Shown piece after piece: positions 48,228-56,708 of a stretch of DNA of 61,047 bases. The notes below the pieces were generated by a model. The model had not been told where the DNA came from, did no database searches, and saw nothing but the letters and a program-made list of their open reading frames with translations. Each line of letters opens with the position of its first letter. Position 1 is the first letter of the stretch. The translations under genes and the position numbers were made by a program. The stretch spans positions 1 to 61,047 of the forward strand of contig JAQGMF010000002.1 in assembly GCA_028292505.1 (NCBI GenBank). Reading direction: 5' to 3'. The DNA comes from Rhodocyclales bacterium. GTDB taxonomy: Bacteria; Pseudomonadota; Gammaproteobacteria; Burkholderiales; Rhodocyclaceae.

Positions 48228-49361
48228 TCAGACAGTACATTGCAGGTGTATGAAGCCGTCTGCATACCAGTTTGCGAGTAATTCCCAGCCTTGCTCCGAC
48301 AGTTCTTTGAGCTGGGTCAAGGTGCGTTCGTTGGCAAGTCGGCGAAAGGCGCGCGCATCGTTTGCCGGTATTACGACGACTTCGCCATTCAGGAAGAACT
48401 TGCCGGTGGCATAGAGCATTTGCGTGCGCAAATCCAGGCGTATGCCGCGTGCAAGCGTGGCGCGCTTGAATGCGCTTGGCGACAGTTCCTCATGTGGAGC
48501 CTCGAAAAACACATGTGGTTTGGGCTCCGACAGATACTGGCCGAGAAACTCGGTCACGTCGCGTTGTGCCCAGCGAATACGCGACAGCATTTCCGCGACA
48601 CGCTCGGCCATTTCGTCAGGAATGCGCGCTGGCGTGGGCGTTGCGCGTAAGTCGGGATCGGCATAAAGCCCTTCGAGGGCCAACTTTTCTTCGAGGAAAG
48701 CGAGAAAGGCGGAACTCAATTCACGCGCCGACGGTGCCCGGAAACCTATCGAGTAAGTCATGCATTCGCCAATGGCGACCCCATTGTGGGCGTACTTCGG
48801 CGGCAGATAAAGCATGTCGCCGGCGTCGAGAATCCATTCGTGTGAGGATTTGAAGTTTTTCAGAATGCGCAGCGGCGCGCCTTCCACCAAGGCCAGGTCT
48901 TTTTGCGCGCTGACCTGCCAGCGACGCTGGCCGAGGCCTTGCAGCAGGAATACGTCGTAGGAATCGAAATGCGGACCAACGCCGCCGCCGTCGGTAGCGT
49001 AAGAGACCATCAGATCGTCAAGGCGCGTGAAGGGGATGAACGCGAACTGGCGCAGCAGTTCGTCCGCTTCGTCGAGCAGCAGGTTCAGGCCCTGTACCAG
49101 CACAGTCCACGCGCCGGATTTCGGGAAATCGCGCTTGCGCAGCGGCCCGCTTAACAACTGCCAGCCACCACCCTTGCCGTCGTGGGTCGGGAAGACGAGA
49201 CGCGACTCCACGTCCTCGTCGGCCGCCAGCTGCCTGGTTTGCGCGGGCGTCAGCAGGCCCTGAAAGTCGGGCACCGCGTTGCGGACGAGGAGCGGCTTTT
49301 TCTGCCAGTACTCGTCGAGGAATTGTTGCGGCTTCATGCCGCCCAGGAGCGTTTCGATCAT
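48228..49361 (-). CDS. Ribosomal protein uL16 arginine hydroxylase (cupin)
   Basis: 377-residue JmjC/cupin 2-oxoglutarate oxygenase of the YcfD/RoxA type, which hydroxylates an arginine of uL16. The iron triad is visible: His131 and Asp133 in GPHFDSYD and His192 in PKYAHNGVA. N-terminal QFLDEYWQKKPLLVRNAVPD and a C-terminal winged-helix-like region complete the family. Divergent from rlmD. Confidence 0.9.
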   Translation of the reverse strand: MIETLLGGMKPQQFLDEYWQKKPLLVRNAVPDFQGLLTPAQTRQLAADEDVESRLVFPTHDGKGGGWQLLSGPLRKRDFPKSGAWTVLVQGLNLLLDEADELLRQFAFIPFTRLDDLMVSYATDGGGVGPHFDSYDVFLLQGLGQRRWQVSAQKDLALVEGAPLRILKNFKSSHEWILDAGDMLYLPPKYAHNGVAIGECMTYSIGFRAPSARELSSAFLAFLEEKLALEGLYADPDLRATPTPARIPDEMAERVAEMLSRIRWAQRDVTEFLGQYLSEPKPHVFFEAPHEELSPSAFKRATLARGIRLDLRTQMLYATGKFFLNGEVVVIPANDARAFRRLANERTLTQLKELSEQGWELLANWYADGFIHLQCTV

Positions 49362-49433
49362 ATTCGCATCTTACACGGGCACGTCAATCGACCGCCGACG
49401 CGATAGAATCGCAGGCTTTTTGGAGACGTCGCA

Positions 49434-50744
49434 ATGACTTTGCCGATGCCTGTTGCCACCATAGAATCCCTCGACCACGAAGGTCGCGGCGTGGCCCATG
49501 TCGACGGCAAAGTGATCTTCATCGAAGGCGCCTTGCCGGGCGAGAAGGTCGAGTATTCCAGCTATCGCAAGCGTGCAAGCTTCGAGCAAGCGACGATGAC
49601 GCGTGTCGTCAAAGCCAGCGCGCAACGCGCCACACCGCGCTGCAAGTTTTTCGGCACATGCGGTGGCTGCAGCATGCAGCACGCCGAGCTGGGTGCCCAG
49701 GTGGCCGCCAAACAACGCGTCATGGAAGACGCGCTCAAACACATCGGCAAGGTTCCCGTCGATAGCATCTATCCGGCAATCTACGGCCCGTCGTGGGGCT
49801 ATCGTTTTCGCGCGCGCATCAGCGTGCGCCGGGTTCCCGGGAGAGGCGGTGTGCTGATCGGCTTTCATGAAAAGAAGAGCAGCTACATTGCCGACATAAC
49901 GAGCTGCGAGATATTGCCATCGCATATCTCTGCCTTGCTCGTGCCCCTGCGTGGCTTGATCGAAAGCCTGTCCGCGCCCGACCGAATTCCGCAGATCGAG
50001 ATTGCCGTCGGCGATGATCGCACGGTGCTGGTGCTGCGCAATCTGCAACTCTTTACCGCCGCCGACGTGGCCGCGCTCCTGGCTTTCGGTGAATTTAATG
50101 CAATAAGCATATGGCAGCAGCCCGGCGGCCCGGATACGGTTCGCCCCCTGCGCGCTGACGAATCGGAATTCCTGCATTACACGTTGCCGGAATTCGATCT
50201 CTCGCTCAAATTCCGGCCGACCGACTTCACGCAAGTCAATGTGCATATCAACCGTCTGCTGATCCGTCGTGCCATGCAATTGCTCGACCCGCAGCCCGGC
50301 GAGCGTATCGCCGACCTGTTCTGCGGTCTGGGCAATTTCACACTGCCGATCGCGCGCAGCGGCGCCACTGCAGTGGGTGTCGAAGGTAGCGCCGCGCTGG
50401 TTCAGCGTGCCAAGGTAAACGCCGCTGCCAATGGGCTATCGGAGCGCACCGAGTTTCACGTGTCCAACCTGTTTGAAGCGACGCCGGAAAGCCTGCAGGC
50501 GCTCGGCCCGCTCGACAAGATACTGATTGACCCGCCGCGCGAAGGCGCGATTGCCGTCGTGAACGCGCTCAACGAGAATTCACCGCGGCGCATCGTCTAC
50601 GTCTCCTGCAATCCGGCGACACTGGCGCGCGATGCAGCCGTGTTATGGCACCAGAAGGGCTACGTGATGCGTGGCGCGGGCGTTGCCAATATGTTCCCGC
50701 ACACCTCGCATGTCGAATCCATTGCCTTGTTCGAGCGTCCCTAA
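49434..50744 (+). CDS. rlmD: 23S rRNA (uracil1939-C5)-methyltransferase
   Basis: 436 residues: an N-terminal TRAM domain (IESLDHEGRGVAHVDGKVIF), an iron-sulfur cluster with Cys ligands in CKFFGTCGGCSMQH plus a later Cys, and a class I methyltransferase domain with ADLFCGLGNFTLPIA, DPPREG and the catalytic Cys in YVSCNPATLARD. RlmC and TrmA relatives are alternatives, but TRAM plus Fe-S favours RlmD. Terminator follows immediately. Confidence 0.92.
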   Translation: MTLPMPVATIESLDHEGRGVAHVDGKVIFIEGALPGEKVEYSSYRKRASFEQATMTRVVKASAQRATPRCKFFGTCGGCSMQHAELGAQVAAKQRVMEDALKHIGKVPVDSIYPAIYGPSWGYRFRARISVRRVPGRGGVLIGFHEKKSSYIADITSCEILPSHISALLVPLRGLIESLSAPDRIPQIEIAVGDDRTVLVLRNLQLFTAADVAALLAFGEFNAISIWQQPGGPDTVRPLRADESEFLHYTLPEFDLSLKFRPTDFTQVNVHINRLLIRRAMQLLDPQPGERIADLFCGLGNFTLPIARSGATAVGVEGSAALVQRAKVNAAANGLSERTEFHVSNLFEATPESLQALGPLDKILIDPPREGAIAVVNALNENSPRRIVYVSCNPATLARDAAVLWHQKGYVMRGAGVANMFPHTSHVESIALFERP

Positions 50745-50777
50745 AAACAAAAGCCCGCATCAAGCGGGCTTTTGTTT
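50745..50777. terminator. Bidirectional terminator between rlmD and the BAX-inhibitor gene
   Basis: AAAAACAAAAGCCCGC ATCAA GCGGGCTTTTGTTT: a GC stem directly after the rlmD stop, shared with the convergent gene. Confidence 0.9.
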
Positions 50778-50793
50778 GTGCGGAAGCACGATG

Positions 50794-51483
50794 TCAGTCG
50801 CGATTGCCGCCGAGCATGCCGAGAATCTGCAGCAGATTTACGAAAATGTTGACCAGATCGAGATAGACCTTGAGGGTGGCGCTCACGTAATTGGTCTCGC
50901 CGCCATTTATGACGCGATTCAGGTCGAACAGCAGCCACACCGAAAAGAGCGCGCAGCTGATCACGGCAATCGTCAGCTGGAAGGCCGGAATCTGGAAGAA
51001 CAAATTCGCGATGCCCGCCACGATCAGCAACAGCGTGCCGATAAACAGGAAATTCCCGAGTCCTGAAAGATCACGCTTGATGACGCTGGCCAGCGTCGAC
51101 ATGCCGAAGAAAATGACAGCCGTACCGCCTGCCGCCATGGCGATCAACGAACCGCCGTTCGAAAAACGCAGTGTCCATTGCAGCGTATTCGAAATCAGCA
51201 AACCCATCACAAAGGTGAAGCCCAGCAATAGCACCACGCCGACGCTGCTGTCTTGGTAACGCTTGATAGCAAAGATAAGGCCGAACATTGCGACGAGCAT
51301 GAGGATAGATCCCATGATCGGGCTGCCTGCGAATAGCGAGGCAAAATTCAGTTGCACACCCAGCCATGCGCCCGCGACAGTAGGCAGCATCGACAGCGCG
51401 AGCAGGTTGTAAGTGTTGCGCAGCACGCGGTTGCGCGCTCCGGCTCTGCCGAGAGTGGTGGCATTCAGCATGCGATCTTCCAT
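50794..51483 (-). CDS. Bax inhibitor-1/YccA family membrane protein
   Basis: 229 residues with seven hydrophobic segments and an acidic C-terminus, as in YccA/YbhL (family start VLRNTYNLLALSMLPTVAGA; end LVNIFVNLLQILGMLGGNRD). The family includes calcium-leak channels and YccA modulates FtsH. Start at 51483 has GGAG seven bases ahead; a longer frame has an implausible Cys-rich leader. Monocistronic. Confidence 0.88.
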   Translation of the reverse strand: MEDRMLNATTLGRAGARNRVLRNTYNLLALSMLPTVAGAWLGVQLNFASLFAGSPIMGSILMLVAMFGLIFAIKRYQDSSVGVVLLLGFTFVMGLLISNTLQWTLRFSNGGSLIAMAAGGTAVIFFGMSTLASVIKRDLSGLGNFLFIGTLLLIVAGIANLFFQIPAFQLTIAVISCALFSVWLLFDLNRVINGGETNYVSATLKVYLDLVNIFVNLLQILGMLGGNRD

Positions 51484-51677
51484 TTCAATCTCCATCAAGA
51501 ATTGCGTGCACAATTTGCGCACGCTATATAAGACCCCTGGTACTGCCTAGGGTTCCTGCAATCCTGATGCTAGCCATTTTTGCCGAGCTTGCATATGTCT
51601 ATTGGCAGTATGCTTGCGCCGGGCGCCTAGGCCGAATAAACTCGGCGCCCTGCAAATCGCTCACAGCGATGTGCCGC

Positions 51678-51767
51678 GGAGGTGTGGCAGAGCGGTTGAA
51701 TGCACCAGTCTTGAAAACTGGCAACGTCGCAAGGCGTTCGTGAGTTCGAATCTCACCGCCTCCGCCA
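51678..51767 (+). tRNA. tRNA-Ser (UGA)
   Basis: Class II tRNA: acceptor GGAGGTG with CGCCTCC, anticodon arm CCAGT-CTTGAAA-ACTGG giving UGA, long variable arm (CAACGTCGCAAGGCGTTCG), T-arm GTGAGTTCGAATCTCAC and encoded CCA. Followed at 51782 by a terminator. Confidence 0.95.
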
Positions 51768-51781
51768 ATCAGTGACAATCG

Positions 51782-51804
51782 AGCGCCTTCCCTGGCGCTT
51801 TTTT
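51782..51804 (+). terminator. Terminator of tRNA-Ser(UGA)
   Basis: AGCGCC TTCCCT GGCGCT TTTTT. Confidence 0.85.
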
Positions 51805-51836
51805 GTTGGGCGCATCGCGCACAAGCTCAAAAGTCT

Positions 51837-52361
51837 TCAAACCCACATCGCCTCACCCGTCACTTCAAGCCAGCATAAGTATGTGCGCAGCTCGAATTCG
51901 AGCTGGTGATAGGCCGGCTCCATGTGGCAGCACAGCTGATAAAAAGCCTTGTCATGTTCTCGCTCGCGTAGATGGGCCAACTCGTGCACCACAATCATGC
52001 GCAGAAATTCTTCCGGCATAATTCGAAACAGCGTGGCAATGCGAATCTCGCGTTTCGACTTGAGACGCCGACCCTGCACTCGCGATAGGGTGGTGTGTGT
52101 TCCGAGCGCGTTGTGCACTACATGAATGTTATTGTCATAGGTGATGCGGGTCAAAGGCAGCGTGCTGCGCAGATATAGGCTCTTCAGCCCGGTCACGTAT
52201 GTCTGCAAGGCTCGTTCGTTGCGTATTTCGTGCGGCTTCGGGTAGCGCTTGAAAAGCGCGGGACCCAATTTGCCGCTCGCAATCATCTGCTCGGTCTGCG
52301 CGATCAGGTGTGCCGGATAACCAGCGAGAAAACGGGTCGATGTGGCAGGCGCATTGGGCAT
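51837..52361 (-). CDS. YgjP-type metallopeptidase-like protein
   Basis: 174 residues with the DUF45/YgjP zinc motif HELAH (His126, Glu127, His130) followed by a third ligand His136 in REREHDKAF. N-terminal KPHEIRNERALQTYV and ESLYLRS-like strand lie ahead. It is a SprT/WSS1-like fold, usually annotated as a predicted metal-dependent hydrolase. Start ATG at 52361 gives a normal length; the frame is open 48 codons further upstream. Target unknown. Confidence 0.82.
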   Translation of the reverse strand: MPNAPATSTRFLAGYPAHLIAQTEQMIASGKLGPALFKRYPKPHEIRNERALQTYVTGLKSLYLRSTLPLTRITYDNNIHVVHNALGTHTTLSRVQGRRLKSKREIRIATLFRIMPEEFLRMIVVHELAHLREREHDKAFYQLCCHMEPAYHQLEFELRTYLCWLEVTGEAMWV

Positions 52362-52430
52362 AGCGCGATTGTACAAGCCATCGGCCAATTGGCTTGAACA
52401 AGTGGCTGCGCAACGGCATAGGACGTCAAA

Positions 52431-52461
52431 CAAGAAACCCGCGTGACGCGGGTTTCTTGTT
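52431..52461 (-). terminator. Terminator after the SYLF lipoprotein gene
   Basis: CAAGAAACCCGCG TGA CGCGGGTTTCTTG: a perfect 13-bp stem. Confidence 0.88.
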
Positions 52462-52529
52462 GATGGGACGAGAGTGCCGATCATGAAATACGCACGATTG
52501 TTCAAGCCGTGCCAGTGGCACTGTCGGGC

Positions 52530-53105
52530 TTACAGATCCAGCTTGGTGATCTTTGTCCCATCGATCGAGGCATTAGCCATCAAGCCGCCATTGGTCAGCA
52601 CGTAACCGACGATAGGTTGTTGAACGGTCTTGGTATCGACGGCTGCACTTGCGCCAGCGTTGAGCACCACAACCGAAGCATCCGCACCGGCAGTCCAACC
52701 CTTGCTCGACTCGAATTTGGCCAGAGATTCCGATGTCATGAACAGCATGAACACCGCCTTGGATTGCGCGCCGGCAATCAAACCGATCGAACCACCTGCC
52801 GTGTTGTAGTAGGAAGTAGGCCGGTCGTCCTTGCGCAGCACGCCTTCGCCATACGAGGCACCAACGCCCAGACCGGCCGCGACTACGTTAGGAAATATGA
52901 GCACGCCTTTAGCCTTGGCAACCATCTCGCGAGAGCCGGGCACTTGCTTGTATAGATCTGCCAGTACCTTGTCAGCACCAGCATTGAGATTGGTTCGTTT
53001 GGCACTGGTGTCTGCTGCGGGTTTTTCAGGCATGGTGGTCGTGCAGCCGGCAAAGCCAATGACGGTGATGGCCGCGGCCATCAAAAGGAAAGTACGTTTG
53101 AACAT
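52530..53105 (-). CDS. SYLF/YSC84-domain lipoprotein
   Basis: 191 residues with a lipoprotein signal (ITVIGFAGC, Cys21) and the SYLF domain: ADLYKQVPGSREMVAKAKGV, VLIFPNVVAAGLGVGASYGE, SIGLIAGAQSKAVFMLFMT. GGAGAA lies six bases before the ATG at 53105. Family members bind lipids and may be envelope-stress-linked in bacteria. Monocistronic. Confidence 0.87.
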   Translation of the reverse strand: MFKRTFLLMAAAITVIGFAGCTTTMPEKPAADTSAKRTNLNAGADKVLADLYKQVPGSREMVAKAKGVLIFPNVVAAGLGVGASYGEGVLRKDDRPTSYYNTAGGSIGLIAGAQSKAVFMLFMTSESLAKFESSKGWTAGADASVVVLNAGASAAVDTKTVQQPIVGYVLTNGGLMANASIDGTKITKLDL

Positions 53106-53622
53106 TGCATTTCTCCTCAATTGAATATGCATACCCATGAGTTGGCACTTGCTGTTGCCGGAGCAACGCAAGAAGCGCATGACATATGAGTGCTTGTCTT
53201 GATCGACAACGACCCTTGTCGCAAAGGCGACTGATCTGTCAAAGGCTTTTCAGCAAGAAAGAGTCCCAGCTCAGAACGAGGTTCGGCCTGTGGCGGTGGG
53301 GATTAGCGCTGAACGGCGCTATACCAAATTTACAGTTAAGGGCAATGCGTGCCGAAAACGCAGGGAATTCGTGCTGGCAGCGGGGGGCACGGGGCAATGG
53401 CCGGATGTTGCACCCACCATCTTATCTACAAGCAATCATGGGGCGCGGGGCGCCAATGCCGTTCAGCTAAGCACGGCAAGAAACTATCGTCATTCCGGCA
53501 AAGGCCAGAATCCAGTTCACCCCCGGCTACTGAGTCACGGCCCACGCCCCGACGACGCGCTCATTCCGGAGCCTCGTTATGCGAACGGTATTGCCGGCAG
53601 GTTGCCGGCTATCCGGGCGCTT
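53106..53622. other. Gene-free interval with one REP-type repeat
   Basis: Open frames across this interval lack ribosome-binding sites and family likeness. The only recognisable element is the repeat CGTCATTCCGGCAAAGGCCA..GAATCCAG at 53488-53515. It must contain the promoter of the SYLF gene. Confidence 0.6.
53488..53515. repeat. REP-type repeat (degenerate copy)
   Basis: CGTCATTCCGGC AAA GGCCAGAATCCAG, related to the copies at 4334-4362 and 6693-6720, with one arm mutated. Confidence 0.65.
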
Positions 53623-54066
53623 TCAGCTCCCGCTCGCAAGCGTCGCCTGCAGCGTGATCTCGGGCACGCTTGCCAGCGCCTTCGACAGCGGGCAATCGCG
53701 CTTGGCCTGCTGCGCAATTTCCTGGAAGCGCGCCTCATCGAGGCCGGGTACATCTGCCTTCAAGGTCAATGCAATTCGACTAATCGAAAAACCATCGCCT
53801 TGCTGCGCCAGCCGCACACTCGCCTGCGTGTCGACCGTCGTGGTCGCGAAGCCTGCCTTATCGCAAGCAAAAGAGAAAGCCATCGCAAAGCACGCCGCAT
53901 GCGCAGCGCCAAGAATCTCTTCCGGGTTTGTGCCGCTCTTGTCATCTGCGAAGCGCGTTGCAAAACCATACGACGCGTTCTTTAGCGCACCTGTCTCCGT
54001 GCTGATCTGGCCCTTGCCATTCTTGCCGGCGCCTTCCCAATGTACGGTTCCGATCTTGTCTGCCAT
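53623..54066 (-). CDS. OsmC family peroxiredoxin
   Basis: 147 residues. Redox cysteines at Cys59 (AAHAACFAMAFS) and Cys125 (KRDCPLSKAL), with the usual MADKIGTVHWEGAGKNGKG start; OsmC reduces organic hydroperoxides and is induced by osmotic or oxidative stress. AAGGAAT precedes the ATG at 54066; the frame is open 42 codons further upstream. Confidence 0.9.
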   Translation of the reverse strand: MADKIGTVHWEGAGKNGKGQISTETGALKNASYGFATRFADDKSGTNPEEILGAAHAACFAMAFSFACDKAGFATTTVDTQASVRLAQQGDGFSISRIALTLKADVPGLDEARFQEIAQQAKRDCPLSKALASVPEITLQATLASGS

Positions 54067-54299
54067 GGTGATTCCTTTCGGGTGAGTTACGGGCATTGTT
54101 TTGGCTAGGCCGATATAACGCCTTGGGTTGCGCGCTTCTCCGTTTCTGTCGGCACCTCGTGTCGGGACTGAACGCGTGCGCACCGCTATCAATGTCGCAG
54201 CTTAGAATGCTTCGGTCTGTTTGTCAGCGCACATATCCAATTGGTATGCACTGCTTTGTGTGCGAAGTTCGGCATTGAGGGTGGGCTCGGGGAGCCCAC

Positions 54300-54450
54300 G
54301 CGGTCTTCTCGCGGCAGGACGCAACCGATGATCCTAATGGGTATCGGTCAAGGTTGCTCGCTGAGCCCGCTCACTGCCGCGGGCATTGGCGGCGTCGTGG
54401 CGGAGGATGCGGATCAGTCGGCGAGGCAAGAGAGGTAATGACGCATCGCG
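54300..54450 (+). pseudogene. Decayed fragment of an MFS transporter gene
   Basis: The stretch reads MILMGIGQGCSLSPLTAAGI in one frame, almost the same as MILIGIGQGCSLSPLTVAGI of the intact MFS gene at 56709-58109. DNA likeness also covers 54302-54320 (GGTCTTCTCGCGGCAGGAC versus GGTCGCTTGCTCGCGGCAGG..) and 54411-54450 (GGATCAGTCGGCGAGGC then diverging). Compared with 57690-58010 two internal pieces are missing, around 54320 and 54411. It is a deletion-riddled paralogue, not functional. Confidence 0.85.
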
Positions 54451-54476
54451 TAGCGAACCGCCTTTTGGTCTTTGCC

Positions 54477-54914
54477 TCAAGCCTTATGTAGCAGACCCCA
54501 CGCTTCCGTTGGCGTCATGATGCGAAGCTCGCCCACTTGCCCCAGGTCGAGCAGATCGCGATCTCCGCTTACGATAATGTCTGCCTCTCCGGCGAGTCCA
54601 GTGTGTATGAATTTGTCATCATCTGCATCGCGGCTGTGATGCACAGCTGTGATGTCTGGATGCTCACCGAGTTCGATCCAGTCCGCGATGGCGTTGAAGT
54701 CGTGCAGCAGGGATTTGCGTACTTCGATGCTCATGTAGCGGTCGAACTTGGGACGCCACAGGCGTGTTTCGAGTTCGGCGAAGGTCTCTTGCGAGAAGAG
54801 GATGCGCCCGTGCAGCAGCAGCCACTGTGTGACCCACGCGGGTGGCGAGCTTGCCGATAGTGCCGCGCTGATGAGTACGTTGGTGTCGATGACAGCGCGG
54901 GGTTCAGCTCTCAT
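54477..54914 (-). CDS. PIN-domain toxin (RNase-like)
   Basis: 145 residues of the PIN family: Asp10 in AVIDTNVLISAAL, Glu47 in ETFAELETRLW, and acidic residues in DADDDKFIHTGL and VSGDRDLLDL would bind the metal. Overlaps the upstream antitoxin gene by 11 bases, so the pair is translationally coupled. Acts by RNA cleavage in known pairs; the target here is unknown. Confidence 0.85.
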   Translation of the reverse strand: MRAEPRAVIDTNVLISAALSASSPPAWVTQWLLLHGRILFSQETFAELETRLWRPKFDRYMSIEVRKSLLHDFNAIADWIELGEHPDITAVHHSRDADDDKFIHTGLAGEADIIVSGDRDLLDLGQVGELRIMTPTEAWGLLHKA

Positions 54915-55155
54915 CGGCGAGAAGGTCGGTAAGAGCTTCGTCCGTCAGTCCTTGTGCGCGCGCTTCTGTTGCCGTCTGCTTGAGCGTGTGTTGAAGGCGG
55001 TTGGCGTAGAAGGCGCGCATGGCTTCGTAGTCACTGGCGGAAACCATGACACCCACGACACGGTCGCGCCGCATGACGCGTACAGGCTCTTTCTGCGCCA
55101 GATCGATGAATTCGCCGAAACGGGTTTTGGCTTCGTTGGCAGTAAAGGTTTGCAT
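54904..55155 (-). CDS. Phd/YefM-type antitoxin
   Basis: 83 residues: a Phd-like N-terminus (TFTANEAKTRFGEFIDLAQK, VRVMRRDRVVGVMVSASDYE) for DNA binding and an acidic C-terminus (LTDEALTDLLADES) to wrap the toxin. First of the pair, ahead of the PIN gene; likely represses its own promoter. Confidence 0.85.
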   Translation of the reverse strand: MQTFTANEAKTRFGEFIDLAQKEPVRVMRRDRVVGVMVSASDYEAMRAFYANRLQHTLKQTATEARAQGLTDEALTDLLADES

Positions 55156-55263
55156 GCTGGGCTCCCCAAGGTTGTGCAGAAGCTTATATGGTAGTCGAAT
55201 CGTTCGATTCGTTCAAATCGTTTGTTTGGTGTTTGATCTGAAGAGGACCACTAAGGCCCGCAC

Positions 55264-56172
55264 TCAGCCGCGATACCGCAACGCATCCACCACCACCGCC
55301 AACGCACGCGAAGACTGCTGTCGGTTCGCGTAGTAGAGGTGGTAGCCGGGCCAGGTGGGGCACCAGTCTTCCAGCACGGAGATGAGCCTGCCTGCGGCGA
55401 TATGCGATTCGACTGAATTCTCCGGCGCGTAGGCGAGGCCGAAACCGTCGAGCGCCGCGGTGATCATTCGCGGCAAACCGTTGAAGATCAACTGGCCGTC
55501 GACGCGTACCTGTAGCGCGTGTTTGCCTTTTTGCAATTCCCAGGCGTAGAGGCCGCCGCGCGTTGGCAGACGCAGGTTGATGCACTGGTGGTCGGTGAGG
55601 TCTTGCGGTTTCCGGGGCGCGGGGTGCTTGGCGAGATAGGCGGGTGAACCGACGATGAGCATGCGCATGTCGGGCGAGATGCGCACGGCGATCATGTCTT
55701 TGGCAACTTGATCACCGAGACGAACGCCAATGTCATACCGCTCCGCTACGATGTCGGAGAGACCGTAGTCGATGACGATTTCGATCTTGAGGTCAGGATA
55801 GTCCGGCAAGACTTTGGCGAGCCTTGGCCAGATGAGGGTGTCGGCGGCGTGGTCGGTCGCGGTGATGCGGATGGTGCCCGACGGTTTGTCGCGCATCTCG
55901 CCGAGCGCGGAGAGCTCGGCCTGGATTTCGTCGAAGCGCGGGGCGAGGGTGATGAGCAGGCGCTCGCCGGCTTCGGTGGTCGACACGCTGCGCGTGGTGC
56001 GGGTGAGGAGGCGCACGCCGAGCCGCGCTTCCAAGGCACGAATCGTGTGACTCAATGCTGACTGTGAGACGCCGAGCTGTGCAGCGGCTTTGGTGAAGCT
56101 GCCTTCGCGCGCAACGAGAACGAAGGCTTGCAGGTCGTTGAGATTCTGACGTGATGCGGTCTCGCGCGGCAT
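55264..56172 (-). CDS. LysR-type transcriptional regulator
   Basis: 302 residues: N-terminal winged helix-turn-helix (FVLVAREGSFTKAAAQLGVS, LSHTIRALEARLGVRLLTR) and a C-terminal effector domain. Divergent from the cupin-MFS pair across a 125-bp gap, the usual arrangement for a LysR activator and its target. Effector unknown. Confidence 0.92.
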   Translation of the reverse strand: MPRETASRQNLNDLQAFVLVAREGSFTKAAAQLGVSQSALSHTIRALEARLGVRLLTRTTRSVSTTEAGERLLITLAPRFDEIQAELSALGEMRDKPSGTIRITATDHAADTLIWPRLAKVLPDYPDLKIEIVIDYGLSDIVAERYDIGVRLGDQVAKDMIAVRISPDMRMLIVGSPAYLAKHPAPRKPQDLTDHQCINLRLPTRGGLYAWELQKGKHALQVRVDGQLIFNGLPRMITAALDGFGLAYAPENSVESHIAAGRLISVLEDWCPTWPGYHLYYANRQQSSRALAVVVDALRYRG

Positions 56173-56237
56173 TGATGAGCTCCATTCATAAGTGCATGCC
56201 GATTGTAGCGGCTAATCACGCTTGAGCGCAGCCGATA

Positions 56238-56247
56238 CAGTGCACTG
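56238..56247. promoter_or_regulatory. Palindrome CAGTGCACTG between lysR and cupin
   Basis: A perfect 10-bp dyad in the divergent promoter region (ATACAGTGCACTGCAT). It could be part of a LysR site, but the T-N11-A pattern is not clear. Confidence 0.3.
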
Positions 56248-56297
56248 CATACGGATGGCACATTCGCGTTGTCACCATCACACGGAGGATTGAGCAT

Positions 56298-56705
56298 ATG
56301 CAGATCACACGAAACGGCTCGCAGCCCTCTGCGCGCGGACCGGAACGCTATTTCACTGGCACGGTGCGTGTCGATCCGCTGTTCGCGGCCAACGAGCCGG
56401 CGCGGGCGCTTGGCGTGAGCGTGACGTTCGAGCCCGGCGCTCGCACGGCATGGCATGTGCATCCCTTGGGCCAGACGCTGATTGTGACCTCGGGCCGCGG
56501 GCTGATTCAGCTATGGGGCAAGCCGGTCGAGGAAATCCGGCCGGGCGATGTGGTGTGGATCGCGCCCGGTGAGAAGCATTGGCATGGTGCGGCGCCCCCT
56601 GTCGCTATGACGCATATCGCGATTCAGGAGCAGCTCGATGGCGAGACGGCGGACTTCATGGAGCATGTCGACAACACGCAATATCCCGCTGAAGCCGAGG
56701 TCTGA
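56298..56705 (+). CDS. Small cupin protein
   Basis: 135-residue single-domain cupin with the metal motif [11 protein letters not shown] in [10 protein letters not shown] and a second motif [15 protein letters not shown]. Family members include carboxymuconolactone-type and mandelonitrile-lyase-like cupins, so its reaction cannot be named. It is directly followed by the MFS gene and likely co-regulated by the divergent LysR. Confidence 0.85.
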   Translation: MQITRNGSQPSARGPERYFTGTVRVDPLFAANEPARALGVSVTFEPGARTAWHVHPLGQTLIVTSGRGLIQLWGKPVEEIRPGDVVWIAPGEKHWHGAAPPVAMTHIAIQEQLDGETADFMEHVDNTQYPAEAEV

Positions 56706-56708
56706 TTG

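Noticed and set aside
53290..53985. 231-codon frame over the SYLF-OsmC gap
   Set aside because: Overlaps the certain OsmC gene antisense and runs through a REP repeat.
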